DNA from: Actinomycetaceae bacterium
Lineage (GTDB): Bacteria; Actinomycetota; Actinomycetes; Actinomycetales; Actinomycetaceae
Length of the DNA: 64,000 bases
NCBI GenBank assembly: GCA_030524055.1
Contig: JAUNHH010000009.1
Location: 32,482 to 96,481, forward strand
Direction of reading: 5' to 3'
Under the pieces are notes generated by a model. The model had not been told where the DNA came from. It did no database searches and worked only from the letters and a program-made list of their open reading frames with translations. Shown here piece by piece: positions 15,545 through 24,342 of the stretch. The translations under genes and the position numbers were made by a program. How positions within the stretch are numbered: the stretch's first letter is position 1; every line of letters starts with the position of its first letter.

Positions 15545-16473
15545 TGTGCGCTTCCTTCGCTGTCAGGAATGTAGGGCTTCCCATCTTGCGTATAGCCGTC
15601 ATAGCCCCCCAACTCCCCAAGAGCAATAACGACCTGCTCATCGGTAGGCAATTTATGGTGCCAAGGGATCTGGTCGCTCATAAAGGAAATTGGATGCCCT
15701 TTATGAGTATGGGCAAGGATAAAGGTAGGTTTGCCCGAGGCGTGAGGAATGGAAGTAAAAGCATCAAGGAGCTCGCCATAGTCATGGCCATTAATCTCAA
15801 TGACATTCCACCCAAAAGCGCGCAATTTATCGCCTAGGGGATCCAAATTATTGGTGTGCTCTGTGCGTGCCCCTTGCTGAAGGAGATTGCGATCAGTAAA
15901 CACGCAGAGATTATCCAAACCATAATGGGCGGCGCACATAAAGGCTTCCCAATTCGACCCTTCCTGCAATTCGCCATCGCCAGTAAGAACAAAAGTCCGC
16001 CGGGGTGACCCGTCTAATTTGGCGGCTAAAGCCGTCCCCACAGCAATAGGAAGGCCATGGCCAAGCGGCCCAGTACTGGCTTCAACTCCGGGTAATTTAG
16101 GGGTCGCAGGGTGACCATTGAGACGAGACTGTGGCTGAGCAAAAGTCTCTAACTCATCCAAATCCAGCAGCCCTGCTGCCGCTAAAGTGCAATAGAGCGC
16201 CACCGCAGTATGTCCCTTGGAGAGAATAAGCCGATCCCTCTCTGGGTCATCCAGATGATTCGGACGCACATTCAGCACTGCTAAATACAGTGTCACTAAA
16301 GCGTCAGTGATCGAATATTCTCCGCCAAGATGGCCAAGGCGGGCATTCGCGACCATTGTCAGGTCTTTTCTGCGCACCAATCGGGCAGCTTCACGCAGAT
16401 GGGCAATTATTTCCTCTCGGCTAGCCCCATCCGGCACACGCCCAATAACAGGCAGGTCCACATAATGGCGCAT
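15541..16473 (-). CDS. transketolase, N-terminal subunit (candidate apulose-4-phosphate transketolase)
   Basis: 310 residues with the thiamine diphosphate domain: ILSKGHTAVALYCTLAA near residue 83, GPLGHGLPIAVGTALAAKLD near 135, and the ThDP/Mg motif GDGELQEGSNWEA near 164 ending at the metal-binding Asn in TDRNLLQQ. It starts at ATG 16473, one base before the stop of the isomerase gene, with its ribosome site inside that gene. It forms the two-chain enzyme with the next gene. Confidence 0.87.
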   Translation of the reverse strand: MRHYVDLPVIGRVPDGASREEIIAHLREAARLVRRKDLTMVANARLGHLGGEYSITDALVTLYLAVLNVRPNHLDDPERDRLILSKGHTAVALYCTLAAAGLLDLDELETFAQPQSRLNGHPATPKLPGVEASTGPLGHGLPIAVGTALAAKLDGSPRRTFVLTGDGELQEGSNWEAFMCAAHYGLDNLCVFTDRNLLQQGARTEHTNNLDPLGDKLRAFGWNVIEINGHDYGELLDAFTSIPHASGKPTFILAHTHKGHPISFMSDQIPWHHKLPTDEQVVIALGELGGYDGYTQDGKPYIPDSEGSAQ

Positions 16474-16474
16474 C

Positions 16475-17467
16475 TCAGGCGTCCTTACTCATGCAGGACA
16501 GCAAGGCTTTTTGGACAATGCGATTCGCTGCCAACGCGTCCTGTTGTGCTTGAGCCTCGGCCAAAGCCTCTTCATCAATAGTGTCTAATGCGCGGTGCAG
16601 CGCTTTGAGGAAATCAATAGACAGGCGCGCATTTTCAACCGCATCTTCACGGAAGGGGAATTGGTCGAGCTGCCACACGCCCTCCCAGTTATTGACTTTC
16701 AGCACGTGGAAGAACTCGAAAATCTCTGGGAGATGGAGGGTGCCCACCACCATATCGTCATCCCATCCACGGTAATTATCATTGACATCCATTCCCCACA
16801 AAAGATTGTGGTCAATGAGAAGCTGAGCGACTTCTGCAGGGGATTCGCCGCCAAAAAGCGCATGTCCAAAGTCCAGTAAAACTCCGACATTATCCACGCC
16901 CATTGCTTGGATACCTAAGACTGTTTTTGCTGCCGTAGACCACCACATATGCGTGCGCGGTTCACGAGGCTTAAACTCAATGACGAATTTCAGATCCGGG
17001 TGAGCCTTCGCTAAATCGCGCATTCCTTCAATAGCCAGGCGCGAAATTTCCCGATAATCCACTTGGAAGGGATAGTCATACCCATCTTGACCCGGCCAAA
17101 TCTTGACGTATTTTGCGCCGAGATCACGAACTGCCTGGGCGGCCCCATCCATAATTGCCCGCGCAGAAGCACGTGCCTCGGGGTCAGGATTGGTAAATGC
17201 TCCCATTCGGTGTTCCCGCAGATAAATATCGGGAGTCACACCAATTGCCTGGAGGTTATTTGCCTCTAATGCGGCTTTGACATCAGCCGTTGTCAGCCCT
17301 TCCGTAAAAGGGAAATTGAGGTCAACATAGGTAATATCTTTGACCTGGCCGGCCAATTCGATCTGTTCAATTGTCGAGCGGGCAGGTCCATATCCATCAG
17401 TGGCATAGCGATCCACATAGGTCGCGAAATTCCACAATCCTGCGCCAAATACGGGCTGAGCTGACAT
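16475..17467 (-). CDS. TIM-barrel sugar isomerase/epimerase (candidate D-apiose isomerase)
   Basis: 330 residues from ATG 17467 (AAGGAG, 6 bases spacing). It has the xylose-isomerase-like TIM barrel (AP endonuclease 2 superfamily): [19 protein letters not shown] in the middle, metal ligands expected at Glu in [13 protein letters not shown], Asp/His in [16 protein letters not shown], and Asp in GMDVNDNY. Between a FGGY kinase and a split transketolase, the best reading is D-apiose to D-apulose isomerase. L-rhamnose isomerase-like or erythrulose-phosphate isomerase functions are alternatives. A 12-bp repeat copy separates it from the kinase gene. Confidence 0.8.
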   Translation of the reverse strand: MSAQPVFGAGLWNFATYVDRYATDGYGPARSTIEQIELAGQVKDITYVDLNFPFTEGLTTADVKAALEANNLQAIGVTPDIYLREHRMGAFTNPDPEARASARAIMDGAAQAVRDLGAKYVKIWPGQDGYDYPFQVDYREISRLAIEGMRDLAKAHPDLKFVIEFKPREPRTHMWWSTAAKTVLGIQAMGVDNVGVLLDFGHALFGGESPAEVAQLLIDHNLLWGMDVNDNYRGWDDDMVVGTLHLPEIFEFFHVLKVNNWEGVWQLDQFPFREDAVENARLSIDFLKALHRALDTIDEEALAEAQAQQDALAANRIVQKALLSCMSKDA

Positions 17468-17501
17468 CAGATTCTCCTTAGTGGTGGTTGGTATTTCAGT
17501 A

Positions 17502-17513
17502 ACGAGGGCGGGG
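17502..17513. repeat. 12-bp word, single copy (ACGAGGGCGGGG)
   Basis: Exact copy in the 46-base gap between the kinase and isomerase genes, immediately next to the kinase stop codon. Confidence 0.8.
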
Positions 17514-18986
17514 TTATGCTCGAGAACGACCAATGGCCTCCTTCCAGGCGGCCCGGCGTGAGTCGCGTTCATCAGCGGAAATTTGTGGGCTGTACGTGCG
17601 GGCCCCGGCCTCGTCAATGCTGGGAATTTCCCACCCAAGCGAAGCAAACCCCATTAAGGCTGCCCCCAGAAGCGAAATTTCTTCCACAGGCGAGGCGGTG
17701 ACAGGTCTGCCGAGGAGATCCGCTTGGATTTGCATGAGCAGCGGTGACCGTGAAGCGCCACCATCGGCGCGCAAGGACACCAGATCAGCGTCAAAAGACT
17801 CAATGACATCAGCAACTTGGTGGGCTACACACTCTACAGCGGCACGGGCAATGTGGCCGCGGGTGGTGGCTGCCGTCATTCCGGACAGGGTTGCTACCGC
17901 TTCGCGATCCCACCATGGTGCGCCAAGTCCAGTGAATGCCGGAATAAAGGAAACCCCGCCACTGGAGTCTTCGGTGGCGGCGAGAGTATCGAGTTCTCGA
18001 CCACCCTTGACTCCGAGGGTGCGTGCCACCCAGTCCATGGCCGTACCGGTGGCGACAATATTGCCTTCTAAAGCGAAGAAAGGCTGGTTGGTGAGCCAGG
18101 CAAGTGTGGTGGGTGCGGCGCTATTTGTGGGGCGGGTAGTGCCTAGGGCAATCATTGCCGACGAGCCCGTACCGTAGGTTGTTTTCCCGTGGCCAGGGGT
18201 GTGGCAACCGTGTCCAAAAAGGGCAGCGTGGGAATCTCCCAATACCGCCACAATCGGAATATCGTCGGGGATTGACTCCCCCAGATTTGCCGTCACCCCA
18301 AAGTGCGCATCCGAGCGGGCAATGGGTGCCAAAAGGGTGGGGTCAATGCCGAAAAGTGCACATAAATCAGGATCCCACTGCTGGGTGTCGAGATTGAGGA
18401 GAAGGGTCCGGCCTGCGTTTCCGGCTTCCGCCAGGTACTGGGCTCCGCCAGTTAAGCGGGAAACCAGCCAGGTATCAACGGTGCCGACACGAAGGGTGTC
18501 AGTGTGAGTAGTGCCTGGCGTGTGGGAGCCCGTCACCTGGTCAAGGAGATAGCGGATTTTTGGCGCAGAAAACATGGCGTCGAGATGTAGACCGGTGCGT
18601 GCGCGGACTAGATCCTCAGCGTTGTTGCTGGTGGTGGCGCTTGCGTGGCGGCGGAGTTCGTCGCAGAAAGCAAAGGTCCGCGCGTCCTGCCAGCCAATCA
18701 GCGGTGCTGCTGCCTGACCTGTAGTGCCATCCCAGGCCAGGACGGATTCACGCTGGTTAGAAATAGCGATGCCGTTGGGTGCCCCGCCTGCCTTGGCGAT
18801 ACATTCTTCTGCTGCTGACAGGAGTGCGCTCCAGATTATTTCCGGGTCCTGTTCGACATGAGCGGGTGCAGGGTGGTGAGTGCTTAGCGGCCGCGATGCC
18901 GTGGCAATAATCCTGCCATCGCGGCCAATAGCGGCAGCTTTGGCATTGGTCGTCCCTTCATCGAGGGCGAGGACGTACTCACTCAT
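17514..18986 (-). CDS. FGGY-family carbohydrate kinase (candidate apulose kinase)
   Basis: 490 residues from ATG 18986 (GGAGG, 6 bases spacing). The N-terminal phosphate-1 loop is [15 protein letters not shown], followed by [29 protein letters not shown], the phosphate-2 segment [14 protein letters not shown] and the adenosine loop [20 protein letters not shown], all typical of glycerol/xylulose-type kinases. First gene of the operon kinase-isomerase-transketolase, with the 18-bp operator 67 bases upstream. The C-terminal region encodes IDEAGART from an in-frame copy of the 12-bp word (17603-17614). Substrate assignment (D-apulose) rests on the operon. Confidence 0.85.
   Translation of the reverse strand: MSEYVLALDEGTTNAKAAAIGRDGRIIATASRPLSTHHPAPAHVEQDPEIIWSALLSAAEECIAKAGGAPNGIAISNQRESVLAWDGTTGQAAAPLIGWQDARTFAFCDELRRHASATTSNNAEDLVRARTGLHLDAMFSAPKIRYLLDQVTGSHTPGTTHTDTLRVGTVDTWLVSRLTGGAQYLAEAGNAGRTLLLNLDTQQWDPDLCALFGIDPTLLAPIARSDAHFGVTANLGESIPDDIPIVAVLGDSHAALFGHGCHTPGHGKTTYGTGSSAMIALGTTRPTNSAAPTTLAWLTNQPFFALEGNIVATGTAMDWVARTLGVKGGRELDTLAATEDSSGGVSFIPAFTGLGAPWWDREAVATLSGMTAATTRGHIARAAVECVAHQVADVIESFDADLVSLRADGGASRSPLLMQIQADLLGRPVTASPVEEISLLGAALMGFASLGWEIPSIDEAGARTYSPQISADERDSRRAAWKEAIGRSRA
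17603..17614. repeat. 12-bp word inside the kinase gene (CCCCGGCCTCGT)
   Basis: On the coding strand it is translated as part of IDEAGAR, in the DEGGA-type frame. Confidence 0.75.
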
Positions 18987-19052
18987 GAGGAACCTCCGCA
19001 TTCCATTACGGCTGCGTTGCCGGGTGAGTCGGATAGGACTGCTAGTGCATAA

Positions 19053-19070
19053 TCATTCAGTGCTGAATGA
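19053..19070. promoter_or_regulatory. 18-bp operator, copy 2 (kinase operon promoter)
   Basis: TCATTCAGTGCTGAATGA inside the longer palindrome ATCATTCAGTGCTGAATGAT (19052-19071). It matches 15 of 18 bases at 2590-2607. Confidence 0.65.
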
Positions 19071-19127
19071 TATGCTAAGTCTAGCAAGGGGAAGGGGGGC
19101 CTTCAAGAGGTTTTCAGATGGCCTCGA

Positions 19128-19197
19128 CACCAAACGGTCAAATGGCGACATTTTTGCCAGAAAATCGCCTTTTTTGTCGCCCTCTGCACGTTTGGTG
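19128..19197. repeat. 70-bp nested palindrome, copy B
   Basis: Outer arms CACCAAACG (19128-19136) and CGTTTGGTG (19189-19197); inner arms GGCGACA (19144-19150) and TGTCGCC (19175-19181). The copy at 61874-61943 has the same length and the same arm offsets. It lies between the kinase operon promoter and the HipB-like gene. Confidence 0.7.
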
Positions 19198-19213
19198 CAG
19201 GTGGCTGTGGCGG

Positions 19214-19262
19214 TACGTTCATACTGTGTCCGTGTGAACGTATGTTTACATTGCTGCAATGT
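19214..19262. promoter_or_regulatory. two palindromes in the HipB-like promoter
   Basis: TACGTTCA (19214-19221) mirrored by TGAACGTA (19235-19242), then ACATTGC-T-GCAATGT (19248-19262). Typical placement for autoregulation by a HipB-type repressor. Confidence 0.55.
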
Positions 19263-19297
19263 TGACGTACCGTCACATTATGCAGGGCCGTCGAATT

Positions 19298-19777
19298 ATG
19301 GGCATACAGGGTGTCGGATCAGCGATCCGCGAAGAGCGCCTTAACCAGGGACTTACTCAGGCGCAGCTTGCCAAGAAGGCACGAGTCTCACGTGAATGGC
19401 TATCAGGCGTTGAACGAGGGGAACGCTTTGGAGCGGAGTTATCAAAGGTCCTTGAGGTGTTCAGTGTCCTCGAATTGGACCTGTTCCTGTCGTCCCGAGG
19501 AGCCTCGAATGCTCCCTCACAGACAGAAACTGCTCCTGGTGCGCAGCTGGCTCAGGAGCAATTTCCACTGACGACGGATGAGGTGACGCGTCAGGCGATA
19601 AAAGCAATAGCGAGTTCACCCAAGAGTGATCCGCAGGCGATGCGCAGTGCCCCCAATATCGCAGAAGTTTTCCCTGAGGACTTACTCAAGAGGATTACTG
19701 CGACTCAATCTCGCACGTCATCTGAGCGACTTGAGAATCGTCTGCGACAAACTGATGAGCGAGGGCAGCAGCCATGA
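19298..19777 (+). CDS. HipB-like XRE-family helix-turn-helix protein
   Basis: 159 residues from ATG 19298 (an ATG at 19259 overlaps the palindromic operator and is less likely). Residues ~5-60 are an XRE HTH: IREERLNQGLTQAQLAKKAR, then VSREWLSGVERGER and the dimerising strand LDLFLSS typical of HipB. The C-terminal ~90 residues are polar and look disordered. The stop overlaps the start of a short HipA-like frame by ATGA, the usual hipB-hipA coupling. Because the kinase part of HipA is missing, this looks like an orphan antitoxin. Confidence 0.8.
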   Translation: MGIQGVGSAIREERLNQGLTQAQLAKKARVSREWLSGVERGERFGAELSKVLEVFSVLELDLFLSSRGASNAPSQTETAPGAQLAQEQFPLTTDEVTRQAIKAIASSPKSDPQAMRSAPNIAEVFPEDLLKRITATQSRTSSERLENRLRQTDERGQQP

Positions 19778-19950
19778 AGCGACTGAATATGGTGATGAAT
19801 GGCCGGATTATCGGACATGTGGATCAAGACGACCGTAGGAAGGTGACGCTGACTGCTCCTTCAATCGAGGGCGTGCCCCGCTTGTTGTCGCTAATCGAGG
19901 AGAATGACGCCAGCGTGGAGACTAATGCGCTAGTGCACCTCCGTTTATAG
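19774..19950 (+). pseudogene. truncated HipA-like N-terminal fragment
   Basis: 58 residues, start overlapping the HipB-like stop (ATGA). MVMNGRIIGHVDQDD corresponds to the first strands of the HipA N-terminal subdomain (V.LNG..VG.L). No kinase domain follows: a convergent gene starts its 3' end at 19968. It is either a deletion remnant of hipA or a free-standing small HipS/HipN-like protein; the first is favoured because the frame stops soon after a homologous start. Confidence 0.55.
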
Positions 19951-19967
19951 GGGTTGTCCGCCGTGGG

Positions 19968-20924
19968 TTAGTGGCCGGCTTCTTCTTCGGCGGTGTCAGT
20001 CAGATAAGTGTGGATGCTGTACACGCGGAATGGGTCAGAGGTTTCCACTGTGACCAAAGCATCCTTAGTTGTACTGGTCTGCCCAGTCCACGGATTCGTC
20101 AACGTCACCTCCCATGTGGTTGTCAGCGTCACTGTTTGAGCAGGGCTGCCTTTGCGATAAATATGCTGTAGCTCCATTGACGGATACGGCGCCCCAGGAG
20201 TCGCGGAAACCAACGGTTCGGACCCGTCATTGAAATCAAACACAAACGAGGTCCCCACAAACGTCACCGCAATTTTGCGGCCAAACAACTCCACTTCTTT
20301 AACCTGACGCGGCTGGGAAGCATGTACCACCACAGGCACCTTAGTCACCTTATGCCGATACGGCTCCACCACAAGACCAGCACCCTTCACCCCAGCAAAA
20401 CCGCTGGCGTAGTCGACAATGCGTGTGGTTGACACGATTGTGGTTGAGCGGGTTTGATCCACCGGTTTAGGTGGAGTGATGCTAATCAACTCAGAGGAGG
20501 AATCTTGCCCGAGCCGGTTCTGAAGCATCACACCAAAAAGACACAAGTCCTTTTCGAATTCGCTTGGTTTTTCAAGGCATGCTGAGGCATCTGGACTGGA
20601 AGTGCGCGTTGGGATATCAGGCAGGGCCTCAAACTCTTCAGCAACAGAACCCTCTACCACAGGAGCCTCCACCTCAGGCACCACCTCAGAAACAGAAGGA
20701 CCAGACTCCACAACCCCAGAAGACCCAGGAACCACCACCTCACGAGAAGCATCAAGCTGTACACCACCATCCTCATTGTCTGGAGTCATACCGAATGTGT
20801 TGATGCATTCAGTATTAGGAGGGCATTCGTTAGCTAATGCAGATGACATATTCGCGCCAAATAGGAAATTAGCAATTAGTATGGCGCAAACGCTGCGCGC
20901 TACCTTTTTAGTTTGTTCTCGCAT
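19968..20924 (-). CDS. secreted PKD-like domain protein
   Basis: 318 residues from ATG 20924. Residues 1-~32 form a Sec signal peptide (KKVARSVCAILIANFLFGA, cleavage after SSALA). Residues ~60-115 are acidic, Pro/Val-rich and low-complexity. The C-terminal ~150 residues contain FVFDFNDGSEP and PYPSMELQHIYRKGS followed by TVTLTTTWEVTLTNPWTG, the pattern of PKD-like beta domains in actinobacterial surface proteins. Start overlaps the end of the DUF6318 gene by 17 bases, so the two are cotranslated. No LPXTG motif; how it stays at the surface is not clear. Confidence 0.75.
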   Translation of the reverse strand: MREQTKKVARSVCAILIANFLFGANMSSALANECPPNTECINTFGMTPDNEDGGVQLDASREVVVPGSSGVVESGPSVSEVVPEVEAPVVEGSVAEEFEALPDIPTRTSSPDASACLEKPSEFEKDLCLFGVMLQNRLGQDSSSELISITPPKPVDQTRSTTIVSTTRIVDYASGFAGVKGAGLVVEPYRHKVTKVPVVVHASQPRQVKEVELFGRKIAVTFVGTSFVFDFNDGSEPLVSATPGAPYPSMELQHIYRKGSPAQTVTLTTTWEVTLTNPWTGQTSTTKDALVTVETSDPFRVYSIHTYLTDTAEEEAGH

Positions 20925-21744
20925 TAAGACCACAAGCTTTCCATTGATTATCAACCCAGCAGCAATCAATCGCCGCAGTTTGAGATATAGAATCGATCGA
21001 GGATAGGGTGCCGTTCTGGTAGGCCGTATGGCCTGGCAATGTGAAATCCACGATCACTGAATGGGGTGCGCCGCCAGACTGGACATTCTCGTGAGAAATA
21101 ATCTCTCTTACGTGAATTTCAGCGTTACCTTTAGGGTCTATCCACCCTCCAGCAGAGTAAAGCCCGTCAACCTGTTTCACGGTATTGGCGCAGTTACTGC
21201 ATTCCGGGGTCACTTTCCCCTTCAGGGGAGAAATGTCTCCAACTTTCCAGGTGTAGATGTGTAGTTCCACGTAGTGCTTGGCAAATGCTTGTGCGCCTTC
21301 GGGGGTTTCTTGTTTTGCTTCGTCGGGTAGTTCTGGTGGGGTCAGGTTGCCCTGGTCGGGCTGAAGCAGACGCCCATCAGGCCCGACCCTGTACCCATTG
21401 GACATCGGCCCATCCACAGTAGACTGCCCGCCCGTGGCGGCTGACTGGCCACCAGCACCACTGCCAGACTGGCCGGTAGCCGACTGGCCCGCGCCAGATT
21501 GAGCAACAGCAGGCGCAGCCGGCCTGCCCGCACTAGTGGACGGCTCCTGGGGCGGCTTATGGCAAAACGTCAAATACACGACGCAAATAGCAACCAGCCA
21601 TGAGATTCCAGCCGCCCACCACCAGCGCCTAATCACCCGATCCATCTCCGGATCATCACGCTCAAACTCACGATCCTCACCCCGCCTAGCAGCACCGCTA
21701 TAACGAGGAGAACCACCACCATAATCATGCCTATCTGGACACAT
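20908..21744 (-). CDS. membrane-anchored DUF6318-like protein
   Basis: 278 residues from ATG 21744 (chosen by alignment with the upstream paralogue; a second ATG 6 bases earlier exists). A charged cytoplasmic head is followed by one membrane segment (ISWLVAICVVYLTF, residues ~50-65), a Gly/Ser/Gln-rich linker (SGAGQSATGQSGSGAGGQS), then the conserved domain beginning PPELPDEAKQETPEGAQAFAKHY with the paired-Cys loop PECSNCANT and a C-terminal DCCW. This arrangement fits DUF6318. Operon with the PKD-like secreted protein. Function unknown. Confidence 0.75.
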   Translation of the reverse strand: MCPDRHDYGGGSPRYSGAARRGEDREFERDDPEMDRVIRRWWWAAGISWLVAICVVYLTFCHKPPQEPSTSAGRPAAPAVAQSGAGQSATGQSGSGAGGQSAATGGQSTVDGPMSNGYRVGPDGRLLQPDQGNLTPPELPDEAKQETPEGAQAFAKHYVELHIYTWKVGDISPLKGKVTPECSNCANTVKQVDGLYSAGGWIDPKGNAEIHVREIISHENVQSGGAPHSVIVDFTLPGHTAYQNGTLSSIDSISQTAAIDCCWVDNQWKACGLNARTN

Positions 21745-21986
21745 ACACAAACGTTAGACCAACATCACACCCCCTGTCATCACTTTGAACACACTCAATC
21801 GCATCAAAAACCCAGACCGCGCGCATCAAATAGGTTTTGATCAGGCAAATGTGTTTCTTATGAGGGGTAGGGTAGGGGGCAAAATTGGTCAATTTGTGCT
21901 GATAGCAAGGAAATATTGGCTATAGAGGCATACTGTGCCTGGCCTTTTCACTTGCCCTCGGGTTGAGCCCGCATGTTATCCGCCTG

Positions 21987-22439
21987 TTACTCGGCTTCTT
22001 CAGGCGGTTCGGCTGGGGGCAGGTTTTCTTGGTCGTCTTCGTGTGCTTGCTCGTCAGAGCTGACTTGGTGCCCAAGGGATGTTGGGTCATCAGCCTCGGA
22101 CTGGCCAGTGGCACTATTACCCGCTTGGATGGCGCCGGACTGGGAAGATTGGGCCTGATTGGCGTGCCCATCGGATTGAACTTCACTCAAGGCAGCATCG
22201 CGGGCGATCATTTCCTCCAGTTCTTCTGTAGTAGTCAATGCTGGAAGAGGGTGAAAAATATTCAGGTACATAACATATGTGCCTGCCATGGCTACCACTA
22301 CAAGCATTGCCCACCAGAAGTACACGCTCTTAGAGGTCTGTAAATGCTGGTGTTTACGACGTTTTTCCTCCAGTAACCTCAAGGCTTCTTCGACCTCAGG
22401 GTCCGGATGCTGAATCGGCTCGGGTTTTTGCGGCCACAT
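21987..22439 (-). pseudogene. truncated DUF6318 paralogue
   Basis: 150 residues: cytoplasmic head with a coiled-coil-like stretch (EVEEALRLLEEKRRKHQHL), one membrane segment (WWAMLVVVAMAGTYVMYL) and the Ser/Gln/Gly linker, ending in LPPAEPPEEAE exactly where the intact paralogue starts its conserved domain (PPELPDEAK). After the stop the frame continues into QPEGK and another stop. The 5' flank resembles that of the intact gene over about 60 bases, so this is a tandem duplicate that lost its functional domain, or a decoy anchor. Confidence 0.65.
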
Positions 22440-22512
22440 GCCTATACGCTAGACCACCCTCACACTCCCTGTCAGCAGTTTGAACACACTAAAGTGCGTC
22501 GAAAACCTGCGT

Positions 22513-23697
22513 TTACGCCTGAGAAAGCGCAGCAGTTTTGCGCGCTGCGCGTTCTTTTTCTCGAATGGCACCCCGGCCTCGTCGATGACCATTCAGCCAC
22601 TTACCCACCCACGTGCCACGGATGAAGAAGTGGTACGTCCCCAAGGCAATAATGACCGTACCTACCCACGTAATAAGCAGCTTTACGACAATAGGAAGCG
22701 ACAAATCCGCCAGCGGGATCTCAATAGCGACTAAAAGAAGCAAGTGAACCAGGTAAACCCAATAGGAGGAATCAGCTAAATAACGAATAACCCGATTCTC
22801 GCTACTGAAATAGCGAACTGCAAAACCAATAAACCCAAAAGTGAGGAGCCATGACGCAAGGGAAACTGCACTAGCTAAAGGGAAAGGTATCTTTATGCCT
22901 GAAATGACAAAGGCTGCCACGGCCAAAAGCAGCCCTGGAACGAAATAGAACGCCCAGCGGCGGCCAATATGATGCATGGAATCAGGAATGCGGTGAAGAA
23001 GCCAGCCAGAAAGGAAAGCTGAACCATAAGCGATCATATGGGTCGCGTAAGGGAGGATAAAACCGGGTGCGTCTACTCCTGAAGTGGGATCTCCGCCCTG
23101 AATATTTAAAGCCAACCACATGGCTAAAGCAGGAATGAGGAAACCCCACGGCTTACTCAACCAGGTGGCCACACGCGCCGTACACTTCCCAAGTTTTTCC
23201 GATCCTAAAATGCGCGACAAGAGGGCTCGCAATCCCAGGGTCAAAAGAATGCAATAGTAGAGGATAAAGAGGAACCATAAGTGGCCGACAGTGTACTGGC
23301 TGCCCACTGTTTGGGTCGGAAGAGGCATGCCGCGGTACTGATATCCCCAAGCAGCTAAAGGCCCTAGAGGTAAAACCAGGAGCGGCCAAAAGATCGCTCC
23401 CGGCAAAAGGATTCTCTTGCTTCTGTCTTTGAGGAAAGTGCCCACCCCTTTGCGCTGCACAACCATTCTCGCAAAATAGCCGGCAAGCAGCATAAACGTG
23501 GTCATCCGGAAAAGGTGAATAAGGTAGAGAAATAAGAGTGCCCATAGTGTGCTTTGATTATCGACAACCAGCCACTGTGTCCCGATTTCGGGAATAAAGG
23601 GCATGAGTGAATGTAGGACCACACCAAGAAGAAGAGCGAATCCTCGGGCGGCATCAAGACCGTGAAGGCGTTGGCGGGTGGGTGTGCTGGTGCTCAT
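22513..23697 (-). CDS. acyltransferase 3 family membrane protein
   Basis: 394 residues with about ten membrane segments. The N-terminus RLHGLDAARGFALLLGVVLHS is the conserved first helix of acyltransferase 3 / OpgC-type proteins (LDxxRG, then His), and RMTTFMLLAGYFARMVVQR carries the second Arg/Phe motif. Members transfer acetyl or succinyl groups to extracellular sugars. The C-terminal tail HRRGRGAIREKERAARK is basic and includes an in-frame copy of the 12-bp word (22571-22582). Confidence 0.82.
   Translation of the reverse strand: MSTSTPTRQRLHGLDAARGFALLLGVVLHSLMPFIPEIGTQWLVVDNQSTLWALLFLYLIHLFRMTTFMLLAGYFARMVVQRKGVGTFLKDRSKRILLPGAIFWPLLVLPLGPLAAWGYQYRGMPLPTQTVGSQYTVGHLWFLFILYYCILLTLGLRALLSRILGSEKLGKCTARVATWLSKPWGFLIPALAMWLALNIQGGDPTSGVDAPGFILPYATHMIAYGSAFLSGWLLHRIPDSMHHIGRRWAFYFVPGLLLAVAAFVISGIKIPFPLASAVSLASWLLTFGFIGFAVRYFSSENRVIRYLADSSYWVYLVHLLLLVAIEIPLADLSLPIVVKLLITWVGTVIIALGTYHFFIRGTWVGKWLNGHRRGRGAIREKERAARKTAALSQA
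22571..22582. repeat. 12-bp word inside the acyltransferase gene (CCCCGGCCTCGT)
   Basis: Translated in the RRGRGA frame close to the C-terminus. Confidence 0.75.
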
Positions 23698-23907
23698 TGC
23701 GGGACCTCGTTGTAGAACGTGATAGCAATATGATATCTATTTTTTCTCGCGCCGCAAGAGGGGAAGCGTGGATCCGCTTGACCCGCGTAGATATGGGGGA
23801 ATGTCGGCATGTAGGCGCTCAACGCACAGACTGTGGAGCATTGAGGTGCCAGCGGCGCGCTGCACTCGTTGATTACCAGGGCGTTCGCCATGGCAGGCCC
23901 GCCCCAC

Positions 23908-24342
23908 TTAATGAAACGATTTCAACTGTTCATGTGCGCAGTGCCAGGCCCATCGCAAAGGGTCGCTCAACCAATCTGTCCCCGCCATAATTCGCTGCGG
24001 CGTCCACTTACCGTTGTCGTCGGGAGTCTCGAAAAATTCCAGAACGAAACTGTGGCTGAAATGCCCAAAATCCGTCACCGGTTCTAAATCAAGATCGTCA
24101 AGCCATGGGCGATCCTCAAATGCAAAGGCAAGGGAAAGTGTGCCAACATCGCTGACCCATAGGGCAGCAAAATCGCTACAGCAATGAAAAACTGTGTAAT
24201 CCCGGGTGCGACGCAGGCCAACCCCAGGATGAATAGCCAGACCGCGCAGAATCAGCGCCTGATAAAAAGGCAGCAGTCGGCGTTCCCGCACCCGAAATAG
24301 CTCAGCGAATTCCACGCGGCACCATTCGTTATTTCTCGGCAA
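23908..24342 (-). CDS. hypothetical protein in the nitrite reductase operon
   Basis: 144 residues, start overlapping the end of nirK by 14 bases. Soluble, rich in Trp, Phe and His (YTVFHCCSDFAALWV, WHCAHEQLKSFH). No known family recognised. The overlap implies cotranslation with NirK; a maturation or regulatory role is only a contextual suggestion. Confidence 0.6.
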   Translation of the reverse strand: MPRNNEWCRVEFAELFRVRERRLLPFYQALILRGLAIHPGVGLRRTRDYTVFHCCSDFAALWVSDVGTLSLAFAFEDRPWLDDLDLEPVTDFGHFSHSFVLEFFETPDDNGKWTPQRIMAGTDWLSDPLRWAWHCAHEQLKSFH

